DNA of 64,000 nucleotides. Source: Akebia trifoliata. Lineage: Eukaryota; Streptophyta; Magnoliopsida; Ranunculales; Lardizabalaceae. The translations under genes and the position numbers were made by a program. Of the stretch, positions 11,044 through 22,489 are shown piece by piece. Location: contig CM030713.1 in NCBI GenBank assembly GCA_017979445.1, positions 30,905,915 through 30,969,914 of the forward strand. Reading direction: 5' to 3'. The notes beneath the pieces were generated by a model. It ran no database searches and was not told the origin of the DNA. It was given only the letters and a program-made list of their open reading frames with translations. How positions within the stretch are numbered: position 1 is the first letter of the stretch; each line of letters opens with the position of its first letter.

Positions 11044-11713
11044 TATCTGACAAGTTCTGGGAGACTTTGCTATCCTGCAATTGTTAACATGTCAAAAGTG
11101 ATTTCAAGAATGGATAATGAGAGGAAAAAGTGTACAAGAGAGAAAATAAAGGTGCATGAGAAACCGGTGAACGAGAAAGGTATGTATGAAGGGGAAGGGA
11201 ATCAAATATAGGGAAATTTCAATGCCAGTTAAGTACACAACCAAACAAGAGAACAAAACACAAATAAATCTCTTTCACAAGGCTGGAGCTATTTCTTCAA
11301 CTAGTTAAAAGAACCACCCAATTTACCCATGAAAAATCTTAGATGATATATAGCAAGAAACTCACGACTGCCATGGAAAGATAGAGATGGTAAACACCAA
11401 GGCATTTAGAGGTTAAACATGCAAATATAACATTTTAATAAAAAATACAAGGACATTGTGCTTTGAGGGTTTTGTTGTGTCATATTATACATCTGACAAC
11501 ATACATGCCCTGACAGACGCCCTTATGCTAAGATAATTTATAGAAGGTCACTACAACCCATCCTCCATATGCTAATTTATTATGTCATTAATACTTTGAT
11601 ATTAGTAATTTACTTTTAATAGGTTATTATCATTTCTAAACTAGGGCCCTCCCAGGTAGGGTGCTTAAGCTAGGTTGCCTAATGAATAGGGCCAATAAGG
11701 TGTCAGACTCGGA

Positions 11714-11952
11714 AACCAACGAGTGTTAGGTGCAGTGGCCAAGGCATCCCTTAAAAAATGGAGAGGTCTCGAGTTCAAACCCCCTCGTTGGCCACCCACT
11801 AGGATTTATCCTTGCTTACCTAGTATGTGTGGTTTGAGGGGGATTGCATGTACCTAGAGGATTTGGACGAGATATGGTGCTCTAAGAGGCTAGTTGTCTT
11901 GCCCCTGCTAGTTAGGCCTACGGATCCAGGACCCCCGTGATTATATATATAT
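11714..11952 (+). mobile_element. tRNA-derived SINE with perfect 19-bp target duplication
   Basis: An A-box-like TAGGTGCAGTGGCCAAGGC and a B-box GGTCTCGAGTTCAAACCCC lie 35-70 bases from the 5' end. The body ends in a short TA run rather than poly(A). The direct repeat ATAAGGTGTCAGACTCGGA occurs at 11695-11713 and again at 11953-11971 without a mismatch, the hallmark of LINE-driven insertion. It is non-coding. Confidence 0.85.
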
Positions 11953-12987
11953 ATAAGGTGTCAGACTCGGATAATAGACCGTTATTCTCACTAGTGAACT
12001 AAAAAATCCCGACACAAGCCTATATAACAAGGCTAGCTACAATGGTCAAGGGTATTATCAACTTCTCCCATTCTACACAGCTATATAATAATAAAAAATT
12101 AAATGGGTTCATACGTTCAAGAAATCTCATCTCCCTTCAATATTCCTACTAAGCTACATGCAGCTCCTCTCCTCTTGTCCTCTTCCTCGCCTCATATGCC
12201 TCTCTCCTTTTCTTTATTGAGGCAATGGTGATCAAACAATCATTGATTTGGTTTAAGTGGAAGTTGGAGCCACCTCACCTAATCCACGAATAATTAGCTT
12301 TATTGGAGTTTGATAATTCAGTTTAACTACGGAGGAAATCTGATAAAATGTTCGTGCCTAGACAATAGGAAATTTCATGCAGTGGCTAAACAATGTCAGA
12401 ATACAATGGTAGCTTACAACCCTTTGTGTTATGTTGTTTTTGTAACACTGCATCACATTGATAGTAACTTTGCACACAATGAGTTGAAAAGTTCTCACTG
12501 GAGATTGTTCGTCTCTCATTTTGGTGGCCTAGGATGACACCCTTTGCTAGGATTCATTTATATATATATATTAAATATTGAATCTATAGAAACTTATTAA
12601 CTGAATAGAGATAAAAATCACACAATAGAGATAAAAAAATATAGAGAGATTATGAGAAAATATGATTGATTCGAGGTCGCCAACCTCCTAGACCAATTCG
12701 AGATGGACAATCCCCTAAATCAAAAGGATTTGATTAATATTTCACATTGATCTATAAATGAATATGCAAAAAATATTTAGAGCAATTGCCTAACCATCCA
12801 ATCCTAATTAATAACAATACAAATTCATCTTAAATTTGACAGAATATTTTAACATCTTCGTCAATAAATACAAATTCACAGAGAGAAACCTTAATTTAAC
12901 ACAAATTGATTTAGCTAGCATGCACAAGACAAAAGACTAGATTCAAACAAATCTCAGATGGAGAGAGGAAGGGTGATAATTAAATAC

Positions 12988-13117
12988 CTAAAATAGATCC
13001 AAGCCTGATTATTGACAAAGAATATGAAAGGGGTGAGATAGGAGACCGAAGAAGAAGATTAGAATGAGAGGTGAAGAAAAGAAACAGTAAATGAGAACAA
13101 AAACTAGGGTTTAGGCA
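12988..13117 (-). other. Possible distant 5' leader exon of COX17
   Basis: On the minus strand a telo-box (AAACCCTAG) is followed by CT-rich, leader-like sequence ending in TTTTAG|GTATTT. Spliced to the acceptor at about 11076 it would form a 1.9-kb leader intron containing the SINE at 11714. Evidence is signal-based only; the exon could belong to an unrecognised transcript. Confidence 0.3.
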
Positions 13118-13225
13118 ATGTTTTCAAGAATCTTGACTTCGACCGGTTTGGATCAACCAAGTCAATTTGTCACAAGCCAGTTCAGACTGATTCAACATAA
13201 AAAAATAACTTGGGTTGATGAATGC

Positions 13226-13345
13226 TAAGGACCGTTTGGATGCAGGTGTCAGTAGTACTTAGAAAAGAAGTACTGTCAGAAGTACTATCTGAAGGAGCTG
13301 GATAAGTGTCATGGGATGCAGGTTCTAAGAAGTACTGTCAGAAGT
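13226..13345. repeat. Short direct/inverted repeats built on AGTACTGTCAGAAGTACT
   Basis: AAGTACTGTCAGAAGTACT occurs twice (about 13269 and 13330) together with related AGTACTT words, after a terminus-like GACCGTTTGGATGCAGG. It is probably a decayed MITE; its ends are uncertain. The surrounding 11972-14146 otherwise shows no gene I can support. Confidence 0.35.
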
Positions 13346-14146
13346 ACTTCTGATAGAGTTTTGTGTTTGGGAACTACCAGACCAACCCATAATCCAAAAT
13401 TAAACAAACAAAGTAGCCCCAAATGCTTTTTAATTGTTTGGCCATAAAGAAAATCAACAAAAAGAAACCATCAGTGTCAAATTTCTACACAAAGACTAAT
13501 TTCAGTGTTCCAGACCAACCCATTAACCAAAACAAAAACAAACACATATAGATGGTGTAGTTCAAACTCATTTTTCATTGGTGTAATCCATTTGGGTCTA
13601 TGGAACAACAGATGAAGAGGAAGAAGAAGAAGATGGTCTGAAAAATCAATATTATAGTTCTACTCAAGGGTTCTACATAAATCGGTTTTTTTTATGGGCA
13701 ATATTTGAGAGACTTCGGAAGAAAGTTCTTGGATGGTGACAGTGAGGGTGTCAATATTTCCCATTCAAGTGTTCCATCTTCCTTGGTTAATCCAAGGGTT
13801 CTTCAAAAATCAAAAATCAAAAATTGAACGTAGATCCTGATTAGAAAACGAAATATATCGCAGATTCAACCCTCGATAAGAGCTCAAGGACTCAAATCGA
13901 AGTCTTATTTCATTCAAATCGAAATTGAAATCAATACTAACCTCTGAGGAATTTTCCGATGCAATTGCTGGGTGAAGGGAGGCGATGATCTTGACAGTAT
14001 GGTTAGGGTAAGAGTTCGAACAAAACGAAACAGGTTTGGAGTCTTGGAGAAGACGAACTTGTCTTCTATTTGTTGATCGGGGATATTTCATTAAATCTGG
14101 TATTTGATAAGGGGCTTTTTAGTCTATTTTCGCGTTCAAATGACGG

Positions 14147-14251
14147 GAGAGATACTATTGCCGCATCAACTTTTACTAATATCACACCAATTTCTGCCAA
14201 AACATAATTAGTGTGGCGTTAGTAAAAATTAGTATGGCAATAATAACTCTC
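14147..14251. mobile_element. MITE, GAGAGTTACTATTG family, copy 3
   Basis: The left end GAGAGATACTATTGCCGC and right end GGCAATAATAACTCTC are inverted repeats. The inner arms contain ACTTTTACTAAT and GTTAGTAAAAATT in opposite orientation. This copy, 105 bp long, is the most symmetrical of the family. Confidence 0.65.
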
Positions 14252-14296
14252 TTGTTTTTTGCATCCCCAGTCAGACTACCGACTTTTGGTGTTTCG

Positions 14297-14492
14297 TCAA
14301 AAACTCATAAAATTACTCCCCACAAAAATTACTCTTTGAAAGGGTAACTCATCCAAACAAACATTTAGATTGACTTTTTCAAGTGCTTCTAACTCCCGAG
14401 GGTGTTGGAAGCACTCTCTCTCGTGCGTTTGGATGGGTTTATTCCTTTAAAAAGTAACTTTTGCGGGGAGTAATTTTATGCATTTTTTGCTG
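14297..14492. mobile_element. Hairpin MITE adjacent to the long foldback
   Basis: The left arm (14302-14358), with ATAAAATTACTCCCCAC and CTCATCCAAAC, is matched in reverse complement by the right arm (14427-14485), with GTTTGGATGGG and GGGGAGTAATTTTATGC. A second, inner hairpin pairs AGTGCTTC with GGAAGCACT. The arms are roughly 60 bp. It is non-coding. Confidence 0.65.
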
Positions 14493-14511
14493 GCAAAGTC
14501 ATTTCTCATAT

Positions 14512-15420
14512 ATTCCTCTTTTCATGTCAAGTTACTTTGAACTGAAACCCACTTTAGACATTTCTCACGATTAAAATATTAAAATTGTCCTAATCATTCA
14601 AACTCATCATTTTTGTTAAAAAAAATAGATTTTTAATATTCCGATCGAGTTTTGGAGACTCCATTCCGATGAAAATAATTTGAGAAAGAAGAAGAAATCA
14701 TTTTAAGGATTTTGAAGATACATGTAAAAAATTATGATTTTTTTTTCAATTATTTTACTTCATTTATTTTATGAAAATCGATTAAATATGGCTCATTTGG
14801 TTTGAAATTATCTACATAAGTTGTTATTGTAAAGTTTAAGTTGAACTTTCCATGTATTTTTTTTTTATTATTGTCAACCTCACCAATTTTTTTATGGTCG
14901 AGGTCAACAATATATATATATTTTAAATATTGCTGAAGTCAATAATAATTAAAAATTTGGTGACCTCGGTAATAATTTTTTAAAAATATTGTCAACCTCA
15001 ACGATGTAAAGTTCACCCAATTTCATTTTTTTCAAGTTTTGCTGACTAAAATACATGGAAAAATCGACTTAAAACTTGGTATAACGGTGTTGTGTATATA
15101 GTTTCAAATCAAAAGAACCATCCTTGGTCGATTTTCATCCAAGATGGAAGCAACACAATTGAAAAACTCTAGTTTTTTATACACATTTTCAAAAAATTTG
15201 AGAAAAAAAAATCTTTGGAAATGGCTTCTTCTTCCTTCTCAAATCTTATTCATTGGAATGGAATTTCCAAAACTCAATCGAGATATCAAAAATCCAATAT
15301 ATATATTTTTTATTTTTTTTTAACGAAAAATTGTGAATTTGAATGATTAGGGCAATATCAATATTTCAATTGTGAGAAATGTCTAAAATGAGGTTGAGGG
15401 ACTATTTTGAAAAGAGGAAT
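14512..15420. repeat. Long foldback, about 350-bp arms and 190-bp spacer
   Basis: Left arm 14512-14860 and right arm 15048-15420 are reverse complements with scattered mismatches and indels. Paired landmarks include ATTCCTCTTTTCA with its complement at 15408-15420, TTTAGACATTTCTCAC with GTGAGAAATGTCTAAA, GAGTTTTGGA with TCCAAAACTC, and CCATGTATTTT with AAAATACATGG. The spacer has its own small palindromes around GTCAACCTCACC and GGTGACCTCGG. No open frame is present. It is either a large MITE or a foldback transposon. A transcript would form a very long double-stranded RNA. Confidence 0.75.
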
Positions 15421-15844
15421 TTACTATTTGATAACTCACAAAAGGCAGGGATTAAATTGAAAGAAAAGTTAGTGTCAAGGACTATTAAGTAATTTTTCCT
15501 TTAAAAAATAATGACGTGTCCCTCTATATTTATTTGAGATATCACCTTAATTTTCAAATCGATGATTCGTACATTAACTTTGGTTTTCTTTTATAAATCA
15601 ATGTGACAATAGCATTAATGCCTTTACCATCACCAATTTCATCATCATCATCATCACTATTAACGTCACAATCATATTATCGAATTTTTGAAATGAGACT
15701 AATAATACACGTATAAAGCATATGTCACATATTTTTCGTTTATCAAATTTTTTGATCAAATCATAGATTGGGTTTTTGCAACACAAAATTGAATAGAACT
15801 TGAATTTTTCACATTCGAATTTTTGTCATATTCCAAATTACTAA

Positions 15845-16042
15845 CAAGGGCTCGTCCATGAACTGGACCAAGTCATCTTAGACAAATTGTTTGATTTATT
15901 CGAGTGATGTCATACAACAATGAGACAATGGACTAACTTTTGAGAAACACATTAAATTTGAGATGACTTGTCCATCCATCTCTTAGTGGACTAGACAAAT
16001 CAGGCGAGTTTTTTCGGTCTCGGACGAGATTTAAAACCATGA
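15845..16042. repeat. ACGAG/CTCGT-rich dispersed repeat, second copy
   Basis: It starts CTCGTCCATGAACTGGACC and ends TCGGACGAGATTTAAAACC, so its edges are partly inverted repeats of each other. It resembles the 6205-6435 stretch. Confidence 0.45.
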
Positions 16043-16107
16043 AGGGACTGCAAAAAAAAAAAAAAAATAGATTTGTCATAAAAGGACATGGTAACATTGA
16101 AGCGATT

Positions 16108-16192
16108 GACGTGGCAAGTGCACAAAATCATAAATCTTTTTCTTCAAAATACACAAGGAAAAAGATCTACGATTTTGTGCACTTTCCACGTC
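16108..16192. mobile_element. Foldback element, short copy B
   Basis: GACGTGGCAAGTGCACAAAATC at the left is matched, with one mismatch, by the complement of GATTTTGTGCACTTTCCACGTC at the right. The loop side carries the shared AAATCTTTTTCTT/AAGGAAAAAGATCTAC core with ACACAAGG. The hairpin is 85 bp and nearly perfect. Confidence 0.65.
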
Positions 16193-16240
16193 AACCATGA
16201 ATGTATCACTCATCATTTTATCATTAGTAAAAAAAATAAA

Positions 16241-16357
16241 GAGAGATTCTACCGCCATGTTAATTTTTGCTAATGCCACCCCAATTCATATATAAATCAT
16301 CGAAGATACACATATTGGGAGGCTTTCACAAAAGTTGGCCCAACAATAAAAGCTCTC
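16241..16357. mobile_element. MITE, GAGAGTTACTATTG family, copy 4
   Basis: It starts GAGAGATTCTACCGCCATG and ends AAAAGCTCTC, with an inner TTTTTGCTAATGCCACCCC typical of the family. It lies directly after the hairpin at 16108. Confidence 0.45.
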
Positions 16358-16359
16358 AT

Positions 16360-17170
16360 AAAGACAAATAAAATAAAATAATCAAATTGATCCAAATTGA
16401 TTTTTTTTTTTTTTTTTTAGGGTTGCAACTTGGATGAGTTGACTGTCGTGAGCTCAACTTGACCTTAATTAGGGTCGAGGGTTCAGGCAACCCAATTCAC
16501 CCAAATTTGAGCATATTCAATAGAGTATATAAATTTTTTCACATTAATCAAAACAAAATTAGACTTGCTCAAAGAGCTCAACACACCTAACTTAGTCTAA
16601 CCCCAATTCATCTCAAGTTTAGAAGCTTAAGTTCAATTGAATTTTGATTAACGAACTTCTCAATGCTTGGGTTGAGTTGAGTCCAGGTTGAGAGATTCAC
16701 CATTTGAGTTGATCCAATCCACGCCACATTGTAGTCTTGAATTTTTTTTTTTCCTTATGTATAGTGTTAAAATATTTAAACCCTTTTTTTGTTTTCAAGT
16801 GAGGAGCTAGTTGTCAACATAGGTGGTTCAACGGGATTTGAACCAAGGTCGTGGGATCAACTCAACTTAATTCTAACCAACTTCACACCTTACCATTTGA
16901 GGGGATGGATATTACGGTTATTTATCATCCTTTAATCTTTATCCTATAATTTTGAGATTTGGGATCAATTAAACGAATCTTGCTTCTCTATTCAATATTG
17001 TCCAAATCTTTGTATTCTATTACTTGAAGTATATTACCTCTATCTATGTTTATTTTAAAAAAAAATTTCGATATTTAAAACATTCATATATTATATATAA
17101 CTTATTCCACTAAAAATATTTAAAAAATTTATCTGATAACATGTATTGAATCTCATCTCTCATTGCTCTT
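16360..17170. other. Intergenic region upstream of UBR7
   Basis: AT-rich sequence with a T run at 16400-16418 and repeated GAGCTCAAC/GTTGAGTTGAG words (16445-16690) that look like a decayed inverted repeat. No gene is seen. Confidence 0.4.
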
Positions 17171-17178
17171 GGAGCTCC

Positions 17179-17192
17179 TTTTGGCGGGAAAA
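17179..17192. promoter_or_regulatory. E2F-type site in the UBR7 promoter
   Basis: TTTTGGCGGGAAAA matches the plant E2F consensus WTTSSCSS on both strands (TTTGGCGG one way, TTTCCCGC the other). It stands about 25-35 bases upstream of a TATA-like box and about 300 bases before the start codon, a usual place for cell-cycle E2F control. Function is inferred. Confidence 0.55.
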
Positions 17193-17213
17193 TCTCCTTA
17201 TAAAGCCCACGCA

Positions 17214-17222
17214 CCTATAAAA
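17214..17222 (+). promoter_or_regulatory. TATA box of UBR7
   Basis: CTATAAAAG lies just before a CA-rich, then CTCTCTC-rich leader, and a TAGGGTTTC telo-box-like word occurs at 17355 within the leader. Position and context fit a core promoter with a start site near 17245-17255. Confidence 0.5.
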
Positions 17223-17484
17223 GCCCATAAACACCAACACCACAAACACCTCTCTCTCCACACCTGCTTCAGAACTCCTCTTTTGTGCCCTAAAAATGTC
17301 TGAAACACGCAACTAGATTACTTCTTTCGAACCAGCTTTTGATCTTCAGAAATCTAGGGTTTCTTGTTTTGTTACGAAATTCAGAGAAAATTTTGGAAAT
17401 TTTCTATTAAATTCTGTTTATAGAACAGAAAACTTTTATCTATATAGATTTTTAGTTTCGTCAAAGCTTTGATTTTTTGCAAAA

Positions 17485-20400
17485 ATGGCGGATGTGTTCG
17501 AAGAAGAAGCGGAGCAGACGGTGTCAATCCAAGAGTACCTTAAGAACGTCGAAGAAGAAGAGCTGGTATGGTTGATTTCTCCTATTTTGCATATAACATT
17601 CATTTTGCCCTAAATTTACGTTTTTTATCTCTTAATTTTCATTTAAAGGAAGCTGATTTGGTTCTTGGAGGAGATGAGGGAAAGGAATGCACCTATAGTG
17701 AGGGTTATATGAAGAGACAAGCGATATTTTCTTGCCTCACTTGTATTCCAGCTGGAAATGCTGGGGTTTGCACGGCTTGTAGTTTATCTTGCCACGACGG
17801 TCATGAGGTATTTTATCGAAAACCGATCTCATTTAACTTTAATCAGTGATGGATATAACATGGATTTTCAGAAATAGAGTTGATTTTCGCTTCTATTTTG
17901 GTAATTGGTGAATTTGGGATCTTCTGATAACTCAGTATTATATATATTTGACATTTATTGTTGGTATGTAATGTTTAGATTATATTCTTGGTCGATATGA
18001 TATTGGTTATTAATTTGTCTACACGACGAAAGAAAAGAGACATATTTATAATTGAATATTTGTTTATTGTAGGTCTGTTCTGCACTTGTGCTATAAGGAA
18101 TCTTGATAATTGTGTTTCAATAGAGGGTACTAGATACATGGCATTGCCTTTTCTCTGTGTGCATTGAGATTTGGGGTGTCTTGAATGGAAACATCATTGG
18201 AAATTCTCTGGTTAGATTAACGATCATAAATGATACTTGAGACTTCGACATGGTTTTAAGAAGCTAATTACTTTTGATTGATGGAACTAATCAATCTAAT
18301 ATAGTAAATTGCTTGTTTGGGGTACTTTATACTGCTTGGTGAAAAGTTTACATGTGACATTATGTGGCATTATCATAGTAGTCTTATCTCAACGACTTGG
18401 AGTCTTTTCAACGGATTTTGTTCCTCCATTCAATTTTGTCTAAAGCCATGTCTTTTGTCAATTATGATGTGTTCATAACTTCACATCCTCTTTCACTATC
18501 TCGATCCCCGTTCTTTTTTTTTTCCCTCACTCATTTAGAACGTTCAACTTGCACCTCCCTAACCGGGGTTGTAAATACTTGTAATGGGCCTTCTTTAACA
18601 GGATCAAACCATCTCAATTGACTTTTCCTTAGTTTATCACCAATTAGGGCTACTCCTACATTTTTCCAAATGTGTTCATATTTAATTTTATCTTTCCTAG
18701 TTTTTTCTCTCATCCATCAACACTCTCATCTTTGATATGCTCGGTCTAGGCACACGATGATTCTTTATTGCCCAACATTTAGCTCCATAAAGCATAGTTG
18801 GACTTATTGCTATATTCTAAACAAATTCTTTCTGTTTGATTAGGATGTCTCTATCACATAACACTCTAGAAGCACTACTCCACTTTAACCATCAAAATAA
18901 GAAAAGGGGTTAGTCTAGGATAGTTTTGGTCATCAATATTTATTGTCACTTACTCTCTATGACTAGGAGTACCATTAGTAGAGGTGCACTCCATATACTC
19001 TGTCTTGGCTCTACTTAATTTAAAGCTTTTGGATTTAAAGTAACTTTCTACAGTTCTACTTTTGCGTTGAATTAGTTTCAATTAAGTCTCTCTACTTAAT
19101 TTAAAGCTTTTGGATTTAAAGTAACTTTATTGAGTTCTACTTTTGCGTTGAATTAGTTTCAATTAACTAACACTACATTATCCACAAATGATATACACTA
19201 AGATACCTGCTCCTAATTTTAACCAATTGATTTATCTATAAGTAGAAAAAACAAATATGGACTCAAAATCGAATCAATTGTGATTGGGAACTCATTTATC
19301 TCTTTTGCATTTGTTCTCACACTGGTCACGAGTCTCTCATACACATCATTATATATATTCTTGGCAATATTTAGTCTTCAAAATATTATTGATCAACTTA
19401 GTTAGCCAAGATAATCTAATGGTTTCCTTGGATTTCCATACTTGTGTTGAAATAACATCTCCTAAAGCCACATTTGCATTCAGTTTTTATTTATTTATAC
19501 TTCTGGTGATTCAGTTCTTTGGAAAGATGTTTGTCCTCTAATCTCCAATGTGTCTCTTCTTTGTCCTCGGTCCCTGTGTGCTACAATAGAGTTGTAGCGT
19601 ACATATGTTTTTGTTTACCCTAGGTAGAAAAACTATATTTTTCTTTATTGGTGATGATTAAAGGTTCAATTATTGGACATTAATGATATCGAAAGCTTGT
19701 GTCAATGATGCCTCCTTTTCTCAGATGCGTGATGTTGCTACTCTGTTCTACTTACATACCAATAAGGATCTTTATTCCTGAATTTGACCTTTTCATTTCT
19801 TTCTCCAATGCGTTATATTTCAATTCTTAAAATTGATGGTGTTTGTTGCTTGTTTCTATGTTGAAAAGATTGTGGAGTTGTGGACCAAGAGAAACTTCAG
19901 GTGTGATTGTGGAAATTCAAAATTTGGGGAGTTCTACTGCAAAATTTTTGCAAATAAAGATCCAGAAAATTCAGAGAACTCATACAATCAGAATTTCAAA
20001 GGTTCGTATTGCACATGTGGTCGCCCTTATCCTGATCCAGAGGCTGAAGAACAGGTTGAGATGATACAGTGCTGTATCTGCGAGGACTGGTTTCATGAGA
20101 GCCATATCGGTCTCGAGTCGTCTGATGAGGTTGGATCGTTTATAGTTCTGGTCATTGCATACTTATAATTTTGTAATGCTTAAGCCATGGGTTATCATTT
20201 CTCCGTTGGATTACTTATATCATGGTCACTAGGTTTTGGCATGGAGTAAGTCCTTCAAGTGTCTTACAGGATATAGAAAGAGGTATGGTTCGTTATGATT
20301 CATCCAAGACTGTCTAATTAGTAAGTCACTTGGGGGATGGGACCATTACCCTGAATTCACATTGATGAGATGGTCCTAAATGTTTGAGTGGTCATAAACA

Positions 20401-22075
20401 TCCAAGACACACTAGATTTTGGATGGTCATAGATATCTTGACATTTTGCCCTGTATTTTTAAACTTGACAATTTATCTTTGTAAATAGTGTCATTTTGAA
20501 ACTATCCCATCTTAGGGTTTAGTTAGATGGCATGAACATGTATCAGGGGTGCCACTCGGTGAGGTGGTAAAGTCTGCACAGACCTGTTATGGAAACCCCT
20601 CCTGTATCTGCAGCACCTGTAACAATACATTTTTTGAACTAATAATAGAGAACTGTATTAAAAATGTCACAGGATTCATGCTGGCATGCTACATCCTCTT
20701 TATTAGTTCTTTGAAAACTTTGCAATTGATCTTGTAGTTTTTGGAAATTGTTAGTGGGTTGGTCACTGTATTTGGACTCTGGTGATTTACAATTAATATC
20801 AAGTGTGAACTTCAGCTTCACCATTTTTTTTTTTCATCATCACCAGAAAGTTTATATCCGTTAAAATGTAGTAGTGATCCAAATAGGTGTTAAGGTAAGA
20901 GAAAGGTGATTGGTATGGTTTGGTCATGTGAAACAAAGGCCGATTGTACCAATTGGAAGGAATGTGCAAGTTGAAGGTTTGAAAAGAGTGACAGGAAGAT
21001 CCCAAAAGGACGTGGAGGGTTGAGGAACAAGATTTACTTAGCTGACAAACAACAGTTTATATTACGTTTCCAGAATCAATACAGAGTTTGTGCTATTTAT
21101 CATTCATTTACTAAAACTTATGCCTGTATTTTTTTCCCTTTTTACTCATAGATACCAAGAGATGAGGAAGGAGAACCATTATATGAGGATTTCATCTGTC
21201 AGGCATGTGCAGATATATGTTGTTTCTTGACTCTTTATCCTACAGCCATTTGGGCAACAGTTAGACAAATTGATGCTCCAGAAGATAGTACTAGTATCAA
21301 AGGACCTGTGTTGGGAGAGACAGCTTCAGCTTGTAAATCCATGTCAGAGATCGAGAATGGCATCACCCCTTCAGACTCTCTGAAAATGGATAGTGGACCT
21401 GCTCATGCTGCTTCCGAAGCTGTTTCAGGTGAAAACAATGTGTTGCTTGGAACAAACTCTCAGACAGATATGGGTTCAAATGAATGCGTCCAAAACAATC
21501 CTTCAAGTCCGAAATGCATCCTTGTAGTGGATCTTCGGGTCGCACCCTTTGGTTTGGAGAAGAAGAAACCCATGTTTCTTTCCAAAAACTGGAGAGATCT
21601 TCTTTGCAGATGTGAGACATGTGAGCTCTTTTATACCCAAAAGGGTATTGGTTTTCTAACCGACAAGGAAGACACAATTGCGGAATATGAGAAGATGGCT
21701 AAGAAGAAGAGACAAGAGAAATTGCAACAAGAGGAGGGAGCTGAGTTAAATTTTCTCAATGCACTTGGTCATGTTGAAAAAATGGAGATTCTAGGTGGCA
21801 TTGCGGATATGAAGAATGAACTTCGGTCCTTCCTGGTATTATTTCCTTTATGATCTCAACTTCTCATTCATTTGATTCTGTTTCTAACATTGTTGCTTCA
21901 AGGGTAAGGTGTGGAAATCTACATCTTTTGAAAAAAATTCCCGTCATGAATTGTAAAGAGCTCTGTTTTATATTTGTTTGTGTAGGAGTCCTGTGACTCA
22001 TCAAAGCCAATCACATCCGCTGATGTGCACCAGGTCTTTGAAAATCTTGCAAAGAAGCGCCAACGTCTATTGTAA
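17485..22075 (+). CDS. UBR7: UBR-box and PHD-finger protein, UBR7 type
   Basis: Five exons join in phase 0: 17485-17565, 17649-17807, 19869-20129, 21152-21835 and 21986-22075, for 424 residues, close to human UBR7 (425). The UBR zinc box (about residues 41-110) begins CTYSEGYMKRQAIFSCLTC and continues through CHDGHE to FRCDCGNSKFG. A PHD finger (about 128-185) follows, with CTCGRPYPDPE, QCCICEDWFH and CQAC. The C-terminal third holds a conserved FLSKNWRDLLCRC segment, then a basic coiled coil, and ends KKRQRLL. Human UBR7 is an N-recognin-like protein reported to monoubiquitinate histone H2B; the plant protein is less studied. The 2-kb intron 2 and 1-kb intron 3 carry LINE debris. The start codon was chosen as the first ATG of an acidic N-terminus (MADVFEEEAEQTVS) after a plausible leader. 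Confidence 0.93.
18531..19290 (-). mobile_element. LINE reverse-transcriptase relic in UBR7 intron 2, antisense
   Basis: Read on the minus strand, in the correct order, are a decayed SPYLF and FVDN (the FADD catalytic box region), then MLYGAKCWAIKN, then RKDKIKYEHIWKNVGVALIG and LRKSQLRWF. This is the usual palm-to-C-terminus order of plant LINEs. Several stops and frameshifts show it is dead. It lies between UBR7 exons 2 and 3 in antisense orientation. Confidence 0.78.
19009..19170. repeat. 81-bp tandem duplication inside the LINE relic
   Basis: The unit starting CTCTACTTAATTTAAAGC at 19009 is repeated at 19090 with few changes, including TTTTGCGTTGAATTAGTTTC in both copies. It arose after the LINE insertion or was carried by it. 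Confidence 0.75.
20850..21020 (+). mobile_element. LINE C-terminal fragment in UBR7 intron 3, sense
   Basis: The plus strand reads VWFGHVKQRPIVPIGRN, then VEGLKR and GRSQKD. This matches the WFGHV ... RRP ... VEG ... GRPKK tail of plant LINE reverse transcriptases. It is only the last part of an element, as expected for 5'-truncated insertion. Confidence 0.7.
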
Positions 22076-22489
22076 GTAATTTTGTGGATTTTTTTCCTCT
22101 ATCGTAGTGGTTTGTGTTAGCTATAATCTGCTGTAGTTGGTTTTGAATCAGATTCAGGCTTGAAGCCAATCATACTCCTTAAATAGTTTTAGAGTACGTT
22201 AATTGAGGGTTTTAACTTAGAACACTTTGACTCCTATGGGGTATGTTATATGATAAAATCATGTGATCTTTCGCTCTTTGTTGATCAATGTGGAATTTGC
22301 CTATTTGATTGCCTCAAAAATTGAGGTCATAGTTCTCAGTTGGATGGGACTTTGTGTCCAAAACTAAGATTGCGAACAGAAATGTTAGCCAACCCCAGAT
22401 TCTTGGGGTAAGGCTTTGTTGTTGTTTTTCAAAAACGTGCTCTTCTTGGTGCAGGTGGTAATATGGTTACTAAGACCACAGATATGACA

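Noticed and set aside
13810..14091. 93-residue open frame on the minus strand
   Set aside because: No recognisable family, no conserved motif, biased toward residues expected from AT-rich DNA, and directly beside MITEs. Not called as a gene.
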